DNA from: an uncultured Sulfurovum sp. | GTDB lineage: Bacteria; Campylobacterota; Campylobacteria; Campylobacterales; Sulfurovaceae | Direction: 5' to 3' | Length of the DNA: 7,444 nucleotides | Assembly (NCBI GenBank): GCA_902727905.1 | Contig: CACVAR010000112.1 | Coordinates: 1-7,444, forward strand | Shown here: piece after piece, positions 1-6,554 of the stretch | Layout: each line of letters opens with the position of its first letter | Numbering within the stretch: position 1 is the stretch's first letter | Translations under genes and position numbers: made by a program | Notes under the pieces: model-generated | The model's input: the letters and a program-made list of their open reading frames with translations, nothing else | Told to the model about the DNA's origin: nothing | The model's database searches: none

Positions 1-1
1 T

Positions 2-775
2 GAACCTCAATTAAACATTTCTAAAAAACTTTTACGCGTTGCTGGAAAAACCAATGCAATGTTTAAACTCATCGGTGAGGGTGACAAAGTTTTGGTAGGT
101 TTGAGTGGAGGAAAAGATTCATTAGCACTCATTCATATTATGAAACATATGCAAAAGCATGCACCTTTTAAATTTGAATTTGAAGCTTGTACGGTTAAGT
201 ATGGAATGCCAGGTGAAGTCTATGATCAAGTAGCTGAACATTGTAAAGAATACAACATAAAACATACGGTTTGGGATACCAATATTTATGAAGTAGCGAA
301 TGACACCATTCGTGAGAACTCCTCTTTTTGTTCCTACTTTTCACGGATGAGACGGGGTGCTTTATATACGTATGCTGAGGAAAATGGTTTTACAAAAGTA
401 GCATTGGGACATCATTTTGATGATACGGTAGAGAGCTTTTTTATGAACATGTTTTACAATGGAAGCATGAGAGCCATGGCTCCGATTTATAAAACGAATC
501 GTGGTTTTCATCTTATTCGACCCCTCATTGAAGCCAGAGAAAAACAACTACGTGCTTTTGCTGATGACAATAACTTACAACCCATCGGGGATGAAGCTTG
601 TCCTGCAATGCTTAAAGAGGTAAAAATGCCTCATGCAAGGGCTGGTATGAAAATATGGTTAGAAGATTTGGAAAAAGAAAACTCTCAGGTCTTTAAAATG
701 ATCAAAGCATCATTTAAACACATACACGATGACACATTTTTAGATCCTGAGCGTTGGGATAGGGATGATATTTAA
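2..775 (+). CDS. ttcA: TtcA-like PP-loop tRNA thiolation ATPase (5' partial)
   Basis: This is probably a tRNA 2-thiocytidine synthetase family protein: an adenylating PP-loop enzyme that activates a tRNA base for sulfur insertion in the cytoplasm. The frame is open from base 2. The 19 codons before the ATG at 59 read like the TtcA N-terminus (ISKKLLRVAGKTNAMFKLI), and that ATG has no ribosome site, so the true start lies outside the window. Counting from the Met at 59, the PP-loop SGGKDS is residues 16-21, CSYFSRMRRG is 91-100, GHHFDD is 117-122 and IRPL is 153-156. In E. coli TtcA the [4Fe-4S] cluster is held by cysteines of two CxxC motifs. Here the first motif is CSYF (Cys91, Phe94) and the second is reduced to a single Cys181 (DEACP). 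The family is clear, but the exact reaction and cluster chemistry are less certain because of this. A lineage-specific TtcA relative is the main alternative. Confidence 0.85.
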   Translation, partial: EPQLNISKKLLRVAGKTNAMFKLIGEGDKVLVGLSGGKDSLALIHIMKHMQKHAPFKFEFEACTVKYGMPGEVYDQVAEHCKEYNIKHTVWDTNIYEVANDTIRENSSFCSYFSRMRRGALYTYAEENGFTKVALGHHFDDTVESFFMNMFYNGSMRAMAPIYKTNRGFHLIRPLIEAREKQLRAFADDNNLQPIGDEACPAMLKEVKMPHARAGMKIWLEDLEKENSQVFKMIKASFKHIHDDTFLDPERWDRDDI

Positions 776-819
776 ATTGTTTAAATAAATAGTTTTTGTT
801 TTTTTATTATGAATTTAGC

Positions 820-825
820 TATAAT
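820..825 (+). promoter_or_regulatory. Candidate sigma-70 -10 box for the atpZ unit
   Basis: A perfect TATAAT preceded by TTTAGC lies 27 bases upstream of the start codon at 853, which puts the start of transcription near 832 and gives a leader of about 20 bases. The upstream side (790-810) is T-rich and has no consensus -35, which is usual for housekeeping promoters of Campylobacterota. It lies between the ttcA-like stop (775) and the next gene, with no clear terminator in between, so read-through from ttcA is also possible. Confidence 0.6.
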
Positions 826-842
826 TCTGTCATAAATATACT

Positions 843-847
843 AAGGA
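843..847 (+). promoter_or_regulatory. Ribosome binding site that fixes the atpZ start
   Basis: AAGGA sits five bases before the ATG at 853. An upstream in-frame ATG at 796 has no such site and lies ahead of the -10 box at 820-825, so 853 is the start. htrA in this window has the same AAGGA with the same five-base spacing. Confidence 0.75.
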
Positions 848-852
848 TTGTT

Positions 853-1155
853 ATGTCAGAAGCTCAAGAAGAAGAACCAAAACTTAAAAAAGTAGTCTCA
901 GCAGCTGATGGACTCAGCTTGGGTATTTCTATGGTTGTTGCTGTACTATTTGGCGTAGGTTTAGGTCTATTAATGAAGAACCTTTTTGGTATGCCATGGC
1001 TTTTATGGTTAGGTGTTTTTTGGGGTGTTGCTGCTGCAATTTTGAATGTTTATAAAGCCTATAAGAAACAGAAGAAATCTTTAGATGAATTGGCTGATGA
1101 CCCAAGATATAGACATAAAGGCTATGATGATTCTGATGAGGATGATAAGTATTAA
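853..1155 (+). CDS. atpZ: AtpZ/AtpI-family small membrane protein
   Basis: This is a 100-residue inner-membrane protein resembling the AtpZ/AtpI family. Members are small two-helix proteins linked to assembly of the F1Fo ATP synthase rotor ring and, in some species, to Mg2+ or Ca2+ transport. A charged N-terminus (SEAQEEEPKLKK) is followed by two helices at about 21-44 and 48-68. The glycine-rich first helix (FGVGLGLLMKNLFGMPWLL) and the second ending in a basic YKAYKKQKK segment match the family layout. The C-terminal 20 residues are strongly acidic (DDSDEDDKY). The start at 853 is chosen for its AAGGA site. The stop shares a base with the next start (TAATG), so the two proteins are probably made together. 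No atp structural genes are in the window, so the link to ATP synthase rests on family resemblance alone. The symbol is tentative. Confidence 0.7.
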   Translation: MSEAQEEEPKLKKVVSAADGLSLGISMVVAVLFGVGLGLLMKNLFGMPWLLWLGVFWGVAAAILNVYKAYKKQKKSLDELADDPRYRHKGYDDSDEDDKY

Positions 1156-1679
1156 TGAAGCAAGTATTTTTAGCATTGCTTGTTGTGGATGTATTTCTAT
1201 TTATTTTTATTTATCTTTTTTTTGATAGAACATGGTTGCTTAATTCTCAGATTGCTTTCCTATCTTCTTCTCTTGTGATGATAGCTTCTATGTATTCCTA
1301 TAGAAATATGGTAAACAAAGGTGTGAGTGCAGGTGCTGTTACGGATGATGGAAGGGATACTTTAGATAAATTGGAAGATCCTTATGACTTGTATGATGAA
1401 GGTGAGGACGTTAAAGAAGAAAAAGCTGAAGAAGAAAAATTGCTGGTAGATGTTGTTAAAGAAGAACGTGCTAATTTGAAAAAAAATAGACGATCTATTT
1501 GGGAAACAACAAAAGATACAAAAGCCTCATTTTCTTTTTATCGTTTGTCTGCTTATGCAGCATTGGTCTTAGGCTTTTTTTATTTGAATAGTAATGCTAT
1601 ACTCGCTTTAACGCCGTATTTATTGTTTTTGAGTCTTCCCCCCATTATTATACTTTATGTATTAATTAAAAATAAATAG
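1155..1679 (+). CDS. Hypothetical four-helix membrane protein
   Basis: I do not recognise this 174-residue protein. Two hydrophobic segments near the N-terminus (about 3-23 and 29-48) are followed by a long, highly charged stretch at about 50-128 rich in Glu, Asp and Lys (for example EGEDVKEEKAEEEK). Two more hydrophobic segments follow at about 131-150 and 152-171. If these are four helices, both ends and the charged loop lie on the same side, most likely the cytoplasm given the basic residues that flank the helices. The ATG overlaps the stop of the AtpZ-like gene (TAATG, 1153-1157), which suggests translational coupling and a shared process. It has no catalytic motif or cysteine pair that I can see. 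A partner in ATP synthase assembly or ion transport is a guess from position only. Confidence 0.75.
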   Translation: MKQVFLALLVVDVFLFIFIYLFFDRTWLLNSQIAFLSSSLVMIASMYSYRNMVNKGVSAGAVTDDGRDTLDKLEDPYDLYDEGEDVKEEKAEEEKLLVDVVKEERANLKKNRRSIWETTKDTKASFSFYRLSAYAALVLGFFYLNSNAILALTPYLLFLSLPPIIILYVLIKNK

Positions 1680-1789
1680 TAACAATATTTATTATAGAAT
1701 AATTATAAATTAAATATAGTATATTAATTACTTAACTAGTTTTTATTATTAATCTATTTTTTTATGCATAGTTTGTTAGTATAAGTACT
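1680..1789 (+). other. Very AT-rich intergenic gap
   Basis: These 110 bases are almost entirely A and T, with no convincing gene, RNA or GC-containing terminator stem. The 3' end (about 1772-1785, TTTGTTAG then TATAAG) looks like a promoter for the kinase gene that follows. The rest may be curved upstream-element DNA, but that is only a reading of its composition. Confidence 0.5.
1780..1785 (+). promoter_or_regulatory. Possible -10 box of the hybrid kinase gene
   Basis: TATAAG lies only four bases before the ATG at 1790 and would start transcription at or next to the start codon. No Shine-Dalgarno sequence is visible between 1770 and 1789. Either the message is leaderless or the real promoter lies further up in the AT-rich gap with poor ribosome recruitment. 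Confidence 0.3.
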
Positions 1790-3745
1790 ATGAATAGATT
1801 ATTAGAAGAACAGATAGAACAAGTTTATGGTAAAGAGTTTGACTTATCAAACATAGATGAAAATATAGAACTTCTAATTTCTAAAATTAATACAACTTAT
1901 AATAATTTTGAATATAAAGTTAAACAAAACAATGTCCTGTTTGAAGAAGAAGAAAATATAGTTTTTACCATAGGTATGCAAGCAGGTGTTTTACGCGCAA
2001 ATAAAAAGTTTTTTAAAACCTTTGGCTTCGAAGACTTGAGCGATTTTAAAAAAGATTACTCTTGTATATGTGAATTATTTATTGAAGAAGAAGGTTATTT
2101 AAAAGAGACAAATAATAAAAGTCATTGGACCGACCCCATTACCAAAAATCCTGATCACCGACATAAAGCGCTTCTAAGAGATGCGACTGGTAAGAAAAAA
2201 AGTTATGCAGTTTTTTTAAAAGAAGTCAGTATAGAAAATGGTTCATTAAAGATTTGTACTTTTACAGACATTACTGAGTTAGAAGAAGCGATGCAAGTTT
2301 CAAAAAAATCAGAAGAGATTAAAGCCGTATTTATGGCGAACATGAGTCATGAAATTCGAACACCGATGAATGGGATTGTAGGTTTTACGAATTTACTTTT
2401 AGGAACAGAAGTCTCAGAACAACAAAAAGAGTTTCTGGATCTTATAAATGAATCATCAACAACTTTAAGTAAGATAGTTGATGACATATTAGACTTTTCT
2501 AAAATTGAAAGTGGTAGCTTAGAATTAAATTTTGAAAACATTAATGTTTTTACAGATTTCTATTCAGTTATTTCTCTGTTTAAAAGAGAAGCGTTAGAGA
2601 GTAATATCTCTTATAGAGTTGATATTGACCCTGATATTTCTGAGTCTCTCATGATGGATAAGAATCGTATTGTAAAAGTTCTAAATAATTTAATTTCAAA
2701 TGCCATTAAATTTACACCTGAAGGTGGTGAGGTTTTTATTGCTATTCAATTGTTAAAGTCAACAAAAAATGATCAACTGATTTCCTTCTCAGTAACAGAC
2801 ACAGGTATTGGGATAAGTCAAAAAGATCTTGAAGATATTTTTAAAGCTTTTATTCAAGCCGATAGTAGTTTTTCTAAGAAGTTTGGAGGGACAGGACTTG
2901 GTTTGAGTATTTCAAGATCATTATGTCAGTTAATGCATAGTGACTTATCCGTTAAAAGTATTCTAGGAAAAGGCAGTACTTTCTCATTTGAAATTAATTT
3001 TAAAAGATCAACAGCAGAAAATAAACTGAGTACGCTAATTAATAAACAAGCTATTTACTTAGTCGAACATAAGAGTAGAGACTACATTAATGCACGGTAT
3101 CAATTGGAACATTTTGGTATTAATTTTATTAAGATAGCAGAAAATGAAGTAGTAACCCTCAATAGGCATAATAGTATAGTTATATTATTCAATTACAAAG
3201 AGTATTTATCGTTGAGGTTAGAACATAATTTTGTTGTACTTATTGATGACCGAGAAGAGGCTGGGGTATTTGCAAAAAAGTTTGATAACATTTATCATAT
3301 TAACTCTTTTATTGAGTTTCCTTCAGAGTTATACAGTGCCATTTTAGATTTAAATCATACCTTGCATACCAATAGAAAAAATACCTCTTTTGATTTACAT
3401 GTTTTAGTAGCTGAAGACTCTCGCCTTAACCGTGTGCTTCTTGATGAGATGTTACAAGAATATGATATTAAAGCAGACTTTGCAAATGATGGAGATAAAG
3501 CTGTTGATATGGCGCTTAAAAATTCATATGATCTTATCTTAATGGACATTAATATGCCCAATCTAAATGGTGTTGAAGCTAATAAAATTTTAAAAGCTAA
3601 AGGCGTGAGGACACCCATAGTTGCTGTTACAGCTAATGCACTAAGAGGGGACAGAGAACGCTTAGTAAACCTAGGCTTAGATGACTATTTAAGTAAGCCA
3701 ATTTCTGTTGATTCTCTTTATAATGTGTTACTGAAATACAGTTAA
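1790..3745 (+). CDS. Soluble PAS hybrid histidine kinase with C-terminal receiver
   Basis: This 651-residue hybrid sensor kinase autophosphorylates on a histidine and passes the phosphate to an aspartate. There is no signal peptide or membrane helix, so it senses inside the cytoplasm. The N-terminus (LLEEQIEQVYG, then a coiled-coil-like stretch to about 50) is followed by a PAS-like domain at about 52-165 containing SCICELF. HisKA has its phospho-acceptor at His187 in SHEIRTPMNG. The ATPase domain shows the N box with Asn304 (NLISNAIKF), DTGIG at 337-341, FKAF at 351-354 and GGTGLGLS at 366-373. Residues about 415-525 look like a receiver without a usable phospho-site. The true receiver (about 536-650) has Glu542/Asp543, phospho-acceptor Asp586 (MDINMP), Thr614 and Lys636. 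No output domain or partner regulator is nearby, so a separate phosphotransfer protein or regulator is expected. The ligand cannot be told from sequence. Confidence 0.93.
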   Translation: MNRLLEEQIEQVYGKEFDLSNIDENIELLISKINTTYNNFEYKVKQNNVLFEEEENIVFTIGMQAGVLRANKKFFKTFGFEDLSDFKKDYSCICELFIEEEGYLKETNNKSHWTDPITKNPDHRHKALLRDATGKKKSYAVFLKEVSIENGSLKICTFTDITELEEAMQVSKKSEEIKAVFMANMSHEIRTPMNGIVGFTNLLLGTEVSEQQKEFLDLINESSTTLSKIVDDILDFSKIESGSLELNFENINVFTDFYSVISLFKREALESNISYRVDIDPDISESLMMDKNRIVKVLNNLISNAIKFTPEGGEVFIAIQLLKSTKNDQLISFSVTDTGIGISQKDLEDIFKAFIQADSSFSKKFGGTGLGLSISRSLCQLMHSDLSVKSILGKGSTFSFEINFKRSTAENKLSTLINKQAIYLVEHKSRDYINARYQLEHFGINFIKIAENEVVTLNRHNSIVILFNYKEYLSLRLEHNFVVLIDDREEAGVFAKKFDNIYHINSFIEFPSELYSAILDLNHTLHTNRKNTSFDLHVLVAEDSRLNRVLLDEMLQEYDIKADFANDGDKAVDMALKNSYDLILMDINMPNLNGVEANKILKAKGVRTPIVAVTANALRGDRERLVNLGLDDYLSKPISVDSLYNVLLKYS

Positions 3746-3746
3746 C

Positions 3747-3768
3747 CTTGATTGACATAGACTAAGAG
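3747..3768 (+). promoter_or_regulatory. HAIR-like candidate HspR operator at the cbpA promoter
   Basis: CTTGATT, seven bases, then ACTAAGAG resembles the HspR inverted repeat (HAIR, consensus CTTGAGT-N7-ACTCAAG). The left arm matches six of seven bases. The right arm reads as ACTCAAG with one base missing. It covers the -35 hexamer of the only good promoter before cbpA-hspR, so bound HspR would block RNA polymerase and repress its own operon. The match is by eye and imperfect. Confidence 0.5.
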
Positions 3769-3781
3769 TTTTTGATATAAT
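3752..3781 (+). promoter_or_regulatory. Strong sigma-70 promoter of cbpA-hspR
   Basis: A consensus TTGACA (3752-3757) is followed after 18 bases by TATAAT (3776-3781), with an extended -10 TG at 3773-3774. Transcription should begin near 3788, leaving a leader of about 22 bases. It is the closest match to the E. coli-type consensus in this window, which fits a strong promoter held down by a repressor. Confidence 0.75.
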
Positions 3782-3810
3782 CACCTTAATATTTTAAACA
3801 AGGTAAAAGA

Positions 3811-4680
3811 ATGGCAAAAAGTTTATATGAAACTTTAGGTATTAGTGAAAATGCAAGCGCAGATGAAATAAAAAAATCTTATAGAAAATTAGCTCGAAAA
3901 TATCATCCCGATGTAAATAAAGATGAGTCTGCTATAGAAAAATTTAAAGAAATTAATGCAGCGTATGAAGTACTCTCTGATAAAAAGAAAAAAGATGAGT
4001 ATGATATGTATGGAGACCAAATTTTTGGTGGACAAAACTTCCATGACTTCGCTCAAAATCAAGGTGGAAATGTTGATCTTGACGAACTGCTTAAAAACAT
4101 CTTCGGTGGTGGAGGTGGAGGAGGCTTCGGTGGTGGAGGTTTTGGTGGGCGTTCCATGGATCTTGACCAAAAAACAACCATCATCATACCTTTTGCAGTT
4201 TCTATTCTTGGTGGGAAACATCATGTTACTATGACTTCAGATAGTTTTGATATTAAGATACCTGCTGGAATTAAAAATGGTGAAACATTGAGAGTGCGTG
4301 GTAAAGGGCATACTGGTATGGGGCAAAAAGGTGACCTACTCATTAAAGTAGAAGTTTCGGCATCACCTACTTTTGAGCGTAAAGAAAATGACTTATATAC
4401 CTCTATGGATGTTCCCTTAAAAGAGGCATTATTTGGTGGGAAAGTATTGGTTAAGACATCAATTTACGATGATATTACCATTAAAGTTCCACAAAATACT
4501 AAGAATGGTCAGAAGTTTAGGGTTAAAGGTAAGGGTGTTACTGATAGAAAAACAGCCTTGTCAGGTAACTTGTACTTAACAGCAAATATTATTTTACCAA
4601 ATGTTGAAGATTTAGATGAAGATTTAAAAAATATATTAGAAGAGAAATTACCAGAAGGTGAAGTCGCTTCAGAGGAGTAG
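3811..4680 (+). CDS. cbpA: DnaJ-family co-chaperone CbpA (class B J-protein)
   Basis: This is a 289-residue J-domain co-chaperone that stimulates DnaK ATPase activity and hands it unfolded substrates; some members also bind curved DNA. The J domain is about residues 4-70 with the HPD motif at 32-34. A Gly/Phe-rich linker at about 72-112 (IFGGQ, then FGGGGFGG) follows, then two substrate-binding beta-domains at about 120-190 and 195-275. The CxxCxGxG zinc repeats of full DnaJ are absent and there is no cysteine at all, so it is the CbpA/class B type. An AAGG lies seven bases before the ATG. hspR begins three bases after the stop. The cbpA-hspR pair is the arrangement known from Helicobacter and Campylobacter, and the HAIR-like element at 3747-3768 suggests HspR control. 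Confidence 0.93.
   Translation: MAKSLYETLGISENASADEIKKSYRKLARKYHPDVNKDESAIEKFKEINAAYEVLSDKKKKDEYDMYGDQIFGGQNFHDFAQNQGGNVDLDELLKNIFGGGGGGGFGGGGFGGRSMDLDQKTTIIIPFAVSILGGKHHVTMTSDSFDIKIPAGIKNGETLRVRGKGHTGMGQKGDLLIKVEVSASPTFERKENDLYTSMDVPLKEALFGGKVLVKTSIYDDITIKVPQNTKNGQKFRVKGKGVTDRKTALSGNLYLTANIILPNVEDLDEDLKNILEEKLPEGEVASEE
4101..4140 (+). repeat. 16-base direct repeat in the Gly/Phe linker of cbpA
   Basis: CTTCGGTGGTGGAGGT occurs twice, at 4101-4116 and 4125-4140, with a 24-base (eight-codon) period. Gain or loss of one unit by slippage would keep the frame and change only the length of the Gly/Phe linker. Confidence 0.8.
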
Positions 4681-4683
4681 TCT

Positions 4684-5055
4684 ATGCATAGTTATGATGA
4701 ACCTGTCTATTTAATCTCTGTTGTATCAACAATGTTAGATATTCATCCACAAACTTTACGACAATATGAAAAGGAGGGCTTAATAAAGCCTTCCCGAACA
4801 CAAGGACGTATGAGATTATATTCTCAACGTGATATCGAAAAAATTAAATTTGTTTTACAATTAACCAGAAAAATGGGGATTAATTTAGCTGGTGTTGATG
4901 TGATTTTGAAGTTAAAAGAACAAATGGATGCGATGAATAATGAGATTAATGGTTTACGAGAAGAACTCTCTAAAGTAAATCGTAATGGTTCTGTTCCCTC
5001 TCACAAGGCTGTTGTAACCACAAGCAATTATGAAATGGTAATTTTTAAAGACTAA
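4684..5055 (+). CDS. hspR: Heat-shock repressor HspR (MerR family)
   Basis: This 123-residue transcriptional repressor controls chaperone genes by binding HAIR inverted repeats; in several bacteria DnaK acts with it as co-repressor. A MerR-type winged helix-turn-helix fills residues about 8-75, with the typical LDIHPQTLRQYEKEGLIKPSR stretch (18-38) and RLYSQRDIEKI (44-54). An amphipathic coiled coil at about 73-98 for dimerisation and a short polar tail follow. It lacks the effector-binding cysteines of metal or redox MerR proteins. AGAGGAG (4671-4677), inside the last codons of cbpA, is its ribosome site, six bases before the ATG. The three-base gap to cbpA indicates one transcript, and the HAIR-like site at the operon promoter suggests autoregulation. 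A nested inverted repeat follows the stop. Confidence 0.92.
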   Translation: MHSYDEPVYLISVVSTMLDIHPQTLRQYEKEGLIKPSRTQGRMRLYSQRDIEKIKFVLQLTRKMGINLAGVDVILKLKEQMDAMNNEINGLREELSKVNRNGSVPSHKAVVTTSNYEMVIFKD

Positions 5056-5103
5056 GTAAACGTCGGTTGAAGCCGACGTTTAAAGAAATAGCTTTACTTA
5101 GTC
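5050..5103. terminator. Nested inverted repeat between convergent hspR and htrA, probable bidirectional terminator
   Basis: The inner hairpin has a ten-base-pair stem TAAACGTCGG/CCGACGTTTA (5057-5066 and 5073-5082) with a six-base loop. It is the only GC-containing stem between the two convergent genes. Around it is a second perfect repeat of 11 bases, GACTAAGTAAA (5050-5060) and its reverse complement (5093-5103). These outer arms are the last bases of hspR and of htrA. Neither strand has a clean run of U after the stem. The minus-strand side (TTTACTTAGTCTTT) is the better of the two, so efficiency is uncertain. Confidence 0.65.
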
Positions 5104-6503
5104 ACAAGTAATACTATAAAGCCTTGACGATTCACATAAATACGTTTTGTATGTCCTTTAAAAAGGTTAAAGGCTTTCTTTGCATCTTTAACACTTTCAA
5201 TACCTCTATTTTCAATTTGTATGATGACATCACCAGCCATGAATCCACTCATATCAGCTTGGCTTCCTTCAAGGACACCTTCGATTAATGCCCCAGTAAC
5301 ACTTTGATCTATTTGATATGTTTTTTTAACCTGTGCTGTTAGTTCAGCTAATCTTAGACCTTCTATTTTAGTTAGGCTACCCAGTATATTAGAAGAACCA
5401 CTAAGACTACTAAGTGTTAACGTTTTAACATAGGTTTGCTTATCACGTTCTATAGAAAGCTTAATGGTTTCATCAGGAGAAAAAGAGGTAATAATTCGTT
5501 GTAAATCACTTGAACTCTTAATCTTTTTACCATTTACAGAGTAGATAAGGTCACCACGTTGTAGTTCTGCTTTCTCTGCAGGAGAATTTACTTGAATATC
5601 AGTAACAATGGCTCCTTTTTTATGGTTATAAAGTTTTGCTAATTTAGGGGTTACATCCGATATATTGACCCCCATAAAACCACGACTAACTTTTCCATCT
5701 TTTATGAGTTTGGTAACAACATTTCTTACCATATCAATAGGAATAGTAAATCCAATACCGTGGTTTCCCCCAGTTTGAGAGAGTATCGCAGCGTTAATAC
5801 CAATTAAAGCTCCACGAGAATCAATTAAAGCTCCTCCAGAGTTCCCTGGATTAATAGAAGCATCAGTCTGTATAAAGTTTTCATATTTATTAATACCTAC
5901 ATGACTTTTGTTTAGGGCTGAGACAATACCTTGAGTAACCGTTTGTCCTACACCAAATGGATTTCCTATAGCAAAGACCACATCGCCTAGTTTAACTTCA
6001 TCTATGGTACTCAACTTAATGGCTTCTAAGTTTTTAGCTTCAATTTTAATAACGGCTAAATCACTGTCTTTGTCTCTTCCAATTACTTTTGCTTTATGTT
6101 CCTTGTTGGAACCGTTAACCACAACTGTAATTTCATCTGCCTCTGCTATGACGTGGTTGTTTGTAACGATGTATCCATCATCAGAAACAATAACACCTGA
6201 ACCTAAGGCATTGTCTTTTTTACTTGGAGCTTGTTGTCTGGGTTGTCCTCGTTGCCCAAAAAACTCTCGAAAAAAAGGGTCATTAAACAGTCTATTATAG
6301 GACTGATTATTTTGGACAATGGTTTTAGTAGAGATATTAACAACAGCATTCATAGAGTCTTTAAGTACTTCATGAAAAGAGAGAATCTCATTTTTTCCGT
6401 TAGGTAATCTATGTTCTGGATTTGGAGCTGCATTTTCAAAAGTAATGGTTCCAGCTAGTAATGAAGCTGTTAACAATGTAGATAGAAGTATGCTTTTGTG
6501 CAT
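5094..6503 (-). CDS. htrA: Periplasmic serine protease/chaperone HtrA (DegP family)
   Basis: This 469-residue exported protease degrades or refolds damaged envelope proteins. A signal peptide (MHKSILLSTLLTASLLAG) precedes the protease domain at about 45-265, which carries the catalytic triad His117 (TNNHVI), Asp148 (DSDLAVI) and Ser222 (NPGNSGGAL), plus GNPFG at 180-184. Two PDZ domains follow: PDZ1 at about 275-365 (GFMGVNISDVTP, then SPAEKAELQRGDLI) and PDZ2 at about 380-467 (GSQADMSGFMAGDVI). The start is the ATG at 6503, because AAGGA lies five bases upstream and the signal peptide begins there. The frame stays open to a start at 6641, but that would put 46 cysteine- and Phe-rich residues before the signal peptide. 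It runs convergently to hspR and downstream of kdsB. The C. jejuni htrA gene is likewise next to cbpA-hspR, as I recall. Confidence 0.95.
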   Translation of the reverse strand: MHKSILLSTLLTASLLAGTITFENAAPNPEHRLPNGKNEILSFHEVLKDSMNAVVNISTKTIVQNNQSYNRLFNDPFFREFFGQRGQPRQQAPSKKDNALGSGVIVSDDGYIVTNNHVIAEADEITVVVNGSNKEHKAKVIGRDKDSDLAVIKIEAKNLEAIKLSTIDEVKLGDVVFAIGNPFGVGQTVTQGIVSALNKSHVGINKYENFIQTDASINPGNSGGALIDSRGALIGINAAILSQTGGNHGIGFTIPIDMVRNVVTKLIKDGKVSRGFMGVNISDVTPKLAKLYNHKKGAIVTDIQVNSPAEKAELQRGDLIYSVNGKKIKSSSDLQRIITSFSPDETIKLSIERDKQTYVKTLTLSSLSGSSNILGSLTKIEGLRLAELTAQVKKTYQIDQSVTGALIEGVLEGSQADMSGFMAGDVIIQIENRGIESVKDAKKAFNLFKGHTKRIYVNRQGFIVLLVTK

Positions 6504-6508
6504 TAAAG

Positions 6509-6513
6509 TCCTT
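6509..6513 (-). promoter_or_regulatory. Ribosome binding site that fixes the htrA start
   Basis: AAGGA on the minus strand lies five bases before the ATG at 6503, in a run of A residues. It separates the true start, which opens directly into a signal peptide, from the longer in-frame reading beginning at 6641. Confidence 0.75.
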
Positions 6514-6542
6514 TTTTCTTCAAAAAATATTTTGAAAGTGTT

Positions 6543-6548
6543 ATTATA
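6543..6548 (-). promoter_or_regulatory. Candidate -10 box for htrA
   Basis: TATAAT on the minus strand, about 40 bases before the htrA start codon, would give a leader of about 33 bases. No -35 hexamer is visible. The spacer and -35 region fall in a 23-base pure pyrimidine tract (on this strand) at 6555-6577. Confidence 0.5.
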
Positions 6549-6554
6549 AAGTTT

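Noticed and set aside
59..61. ATG at 59 as the start of the ttcA-like gene
   Set aside because: The frame is open back to base 2 with TtcA-like residues, and no ribosome site precedes this ATG, so the gene is cut by the window edge.
796..852. Longer N-terminus for the AtpZ-like protein
   Set aside because: That ATG lies upstream of the probable -10 box and lacks a ribosome site. AAGGA at 843-847 marks the start at 853.
3889..4234. Open frames on both strands inside cbpA
   Set aside because: They shadow the J-domain and Gly/Phe-coding sequence, with low-complexity translations and no ribosome sites.
6004..6300. A 98-codon + strand frame inside htrA
   Set aside because: It lies antisense to the protease domain, has no ribosome site and resembles no protein family I know.
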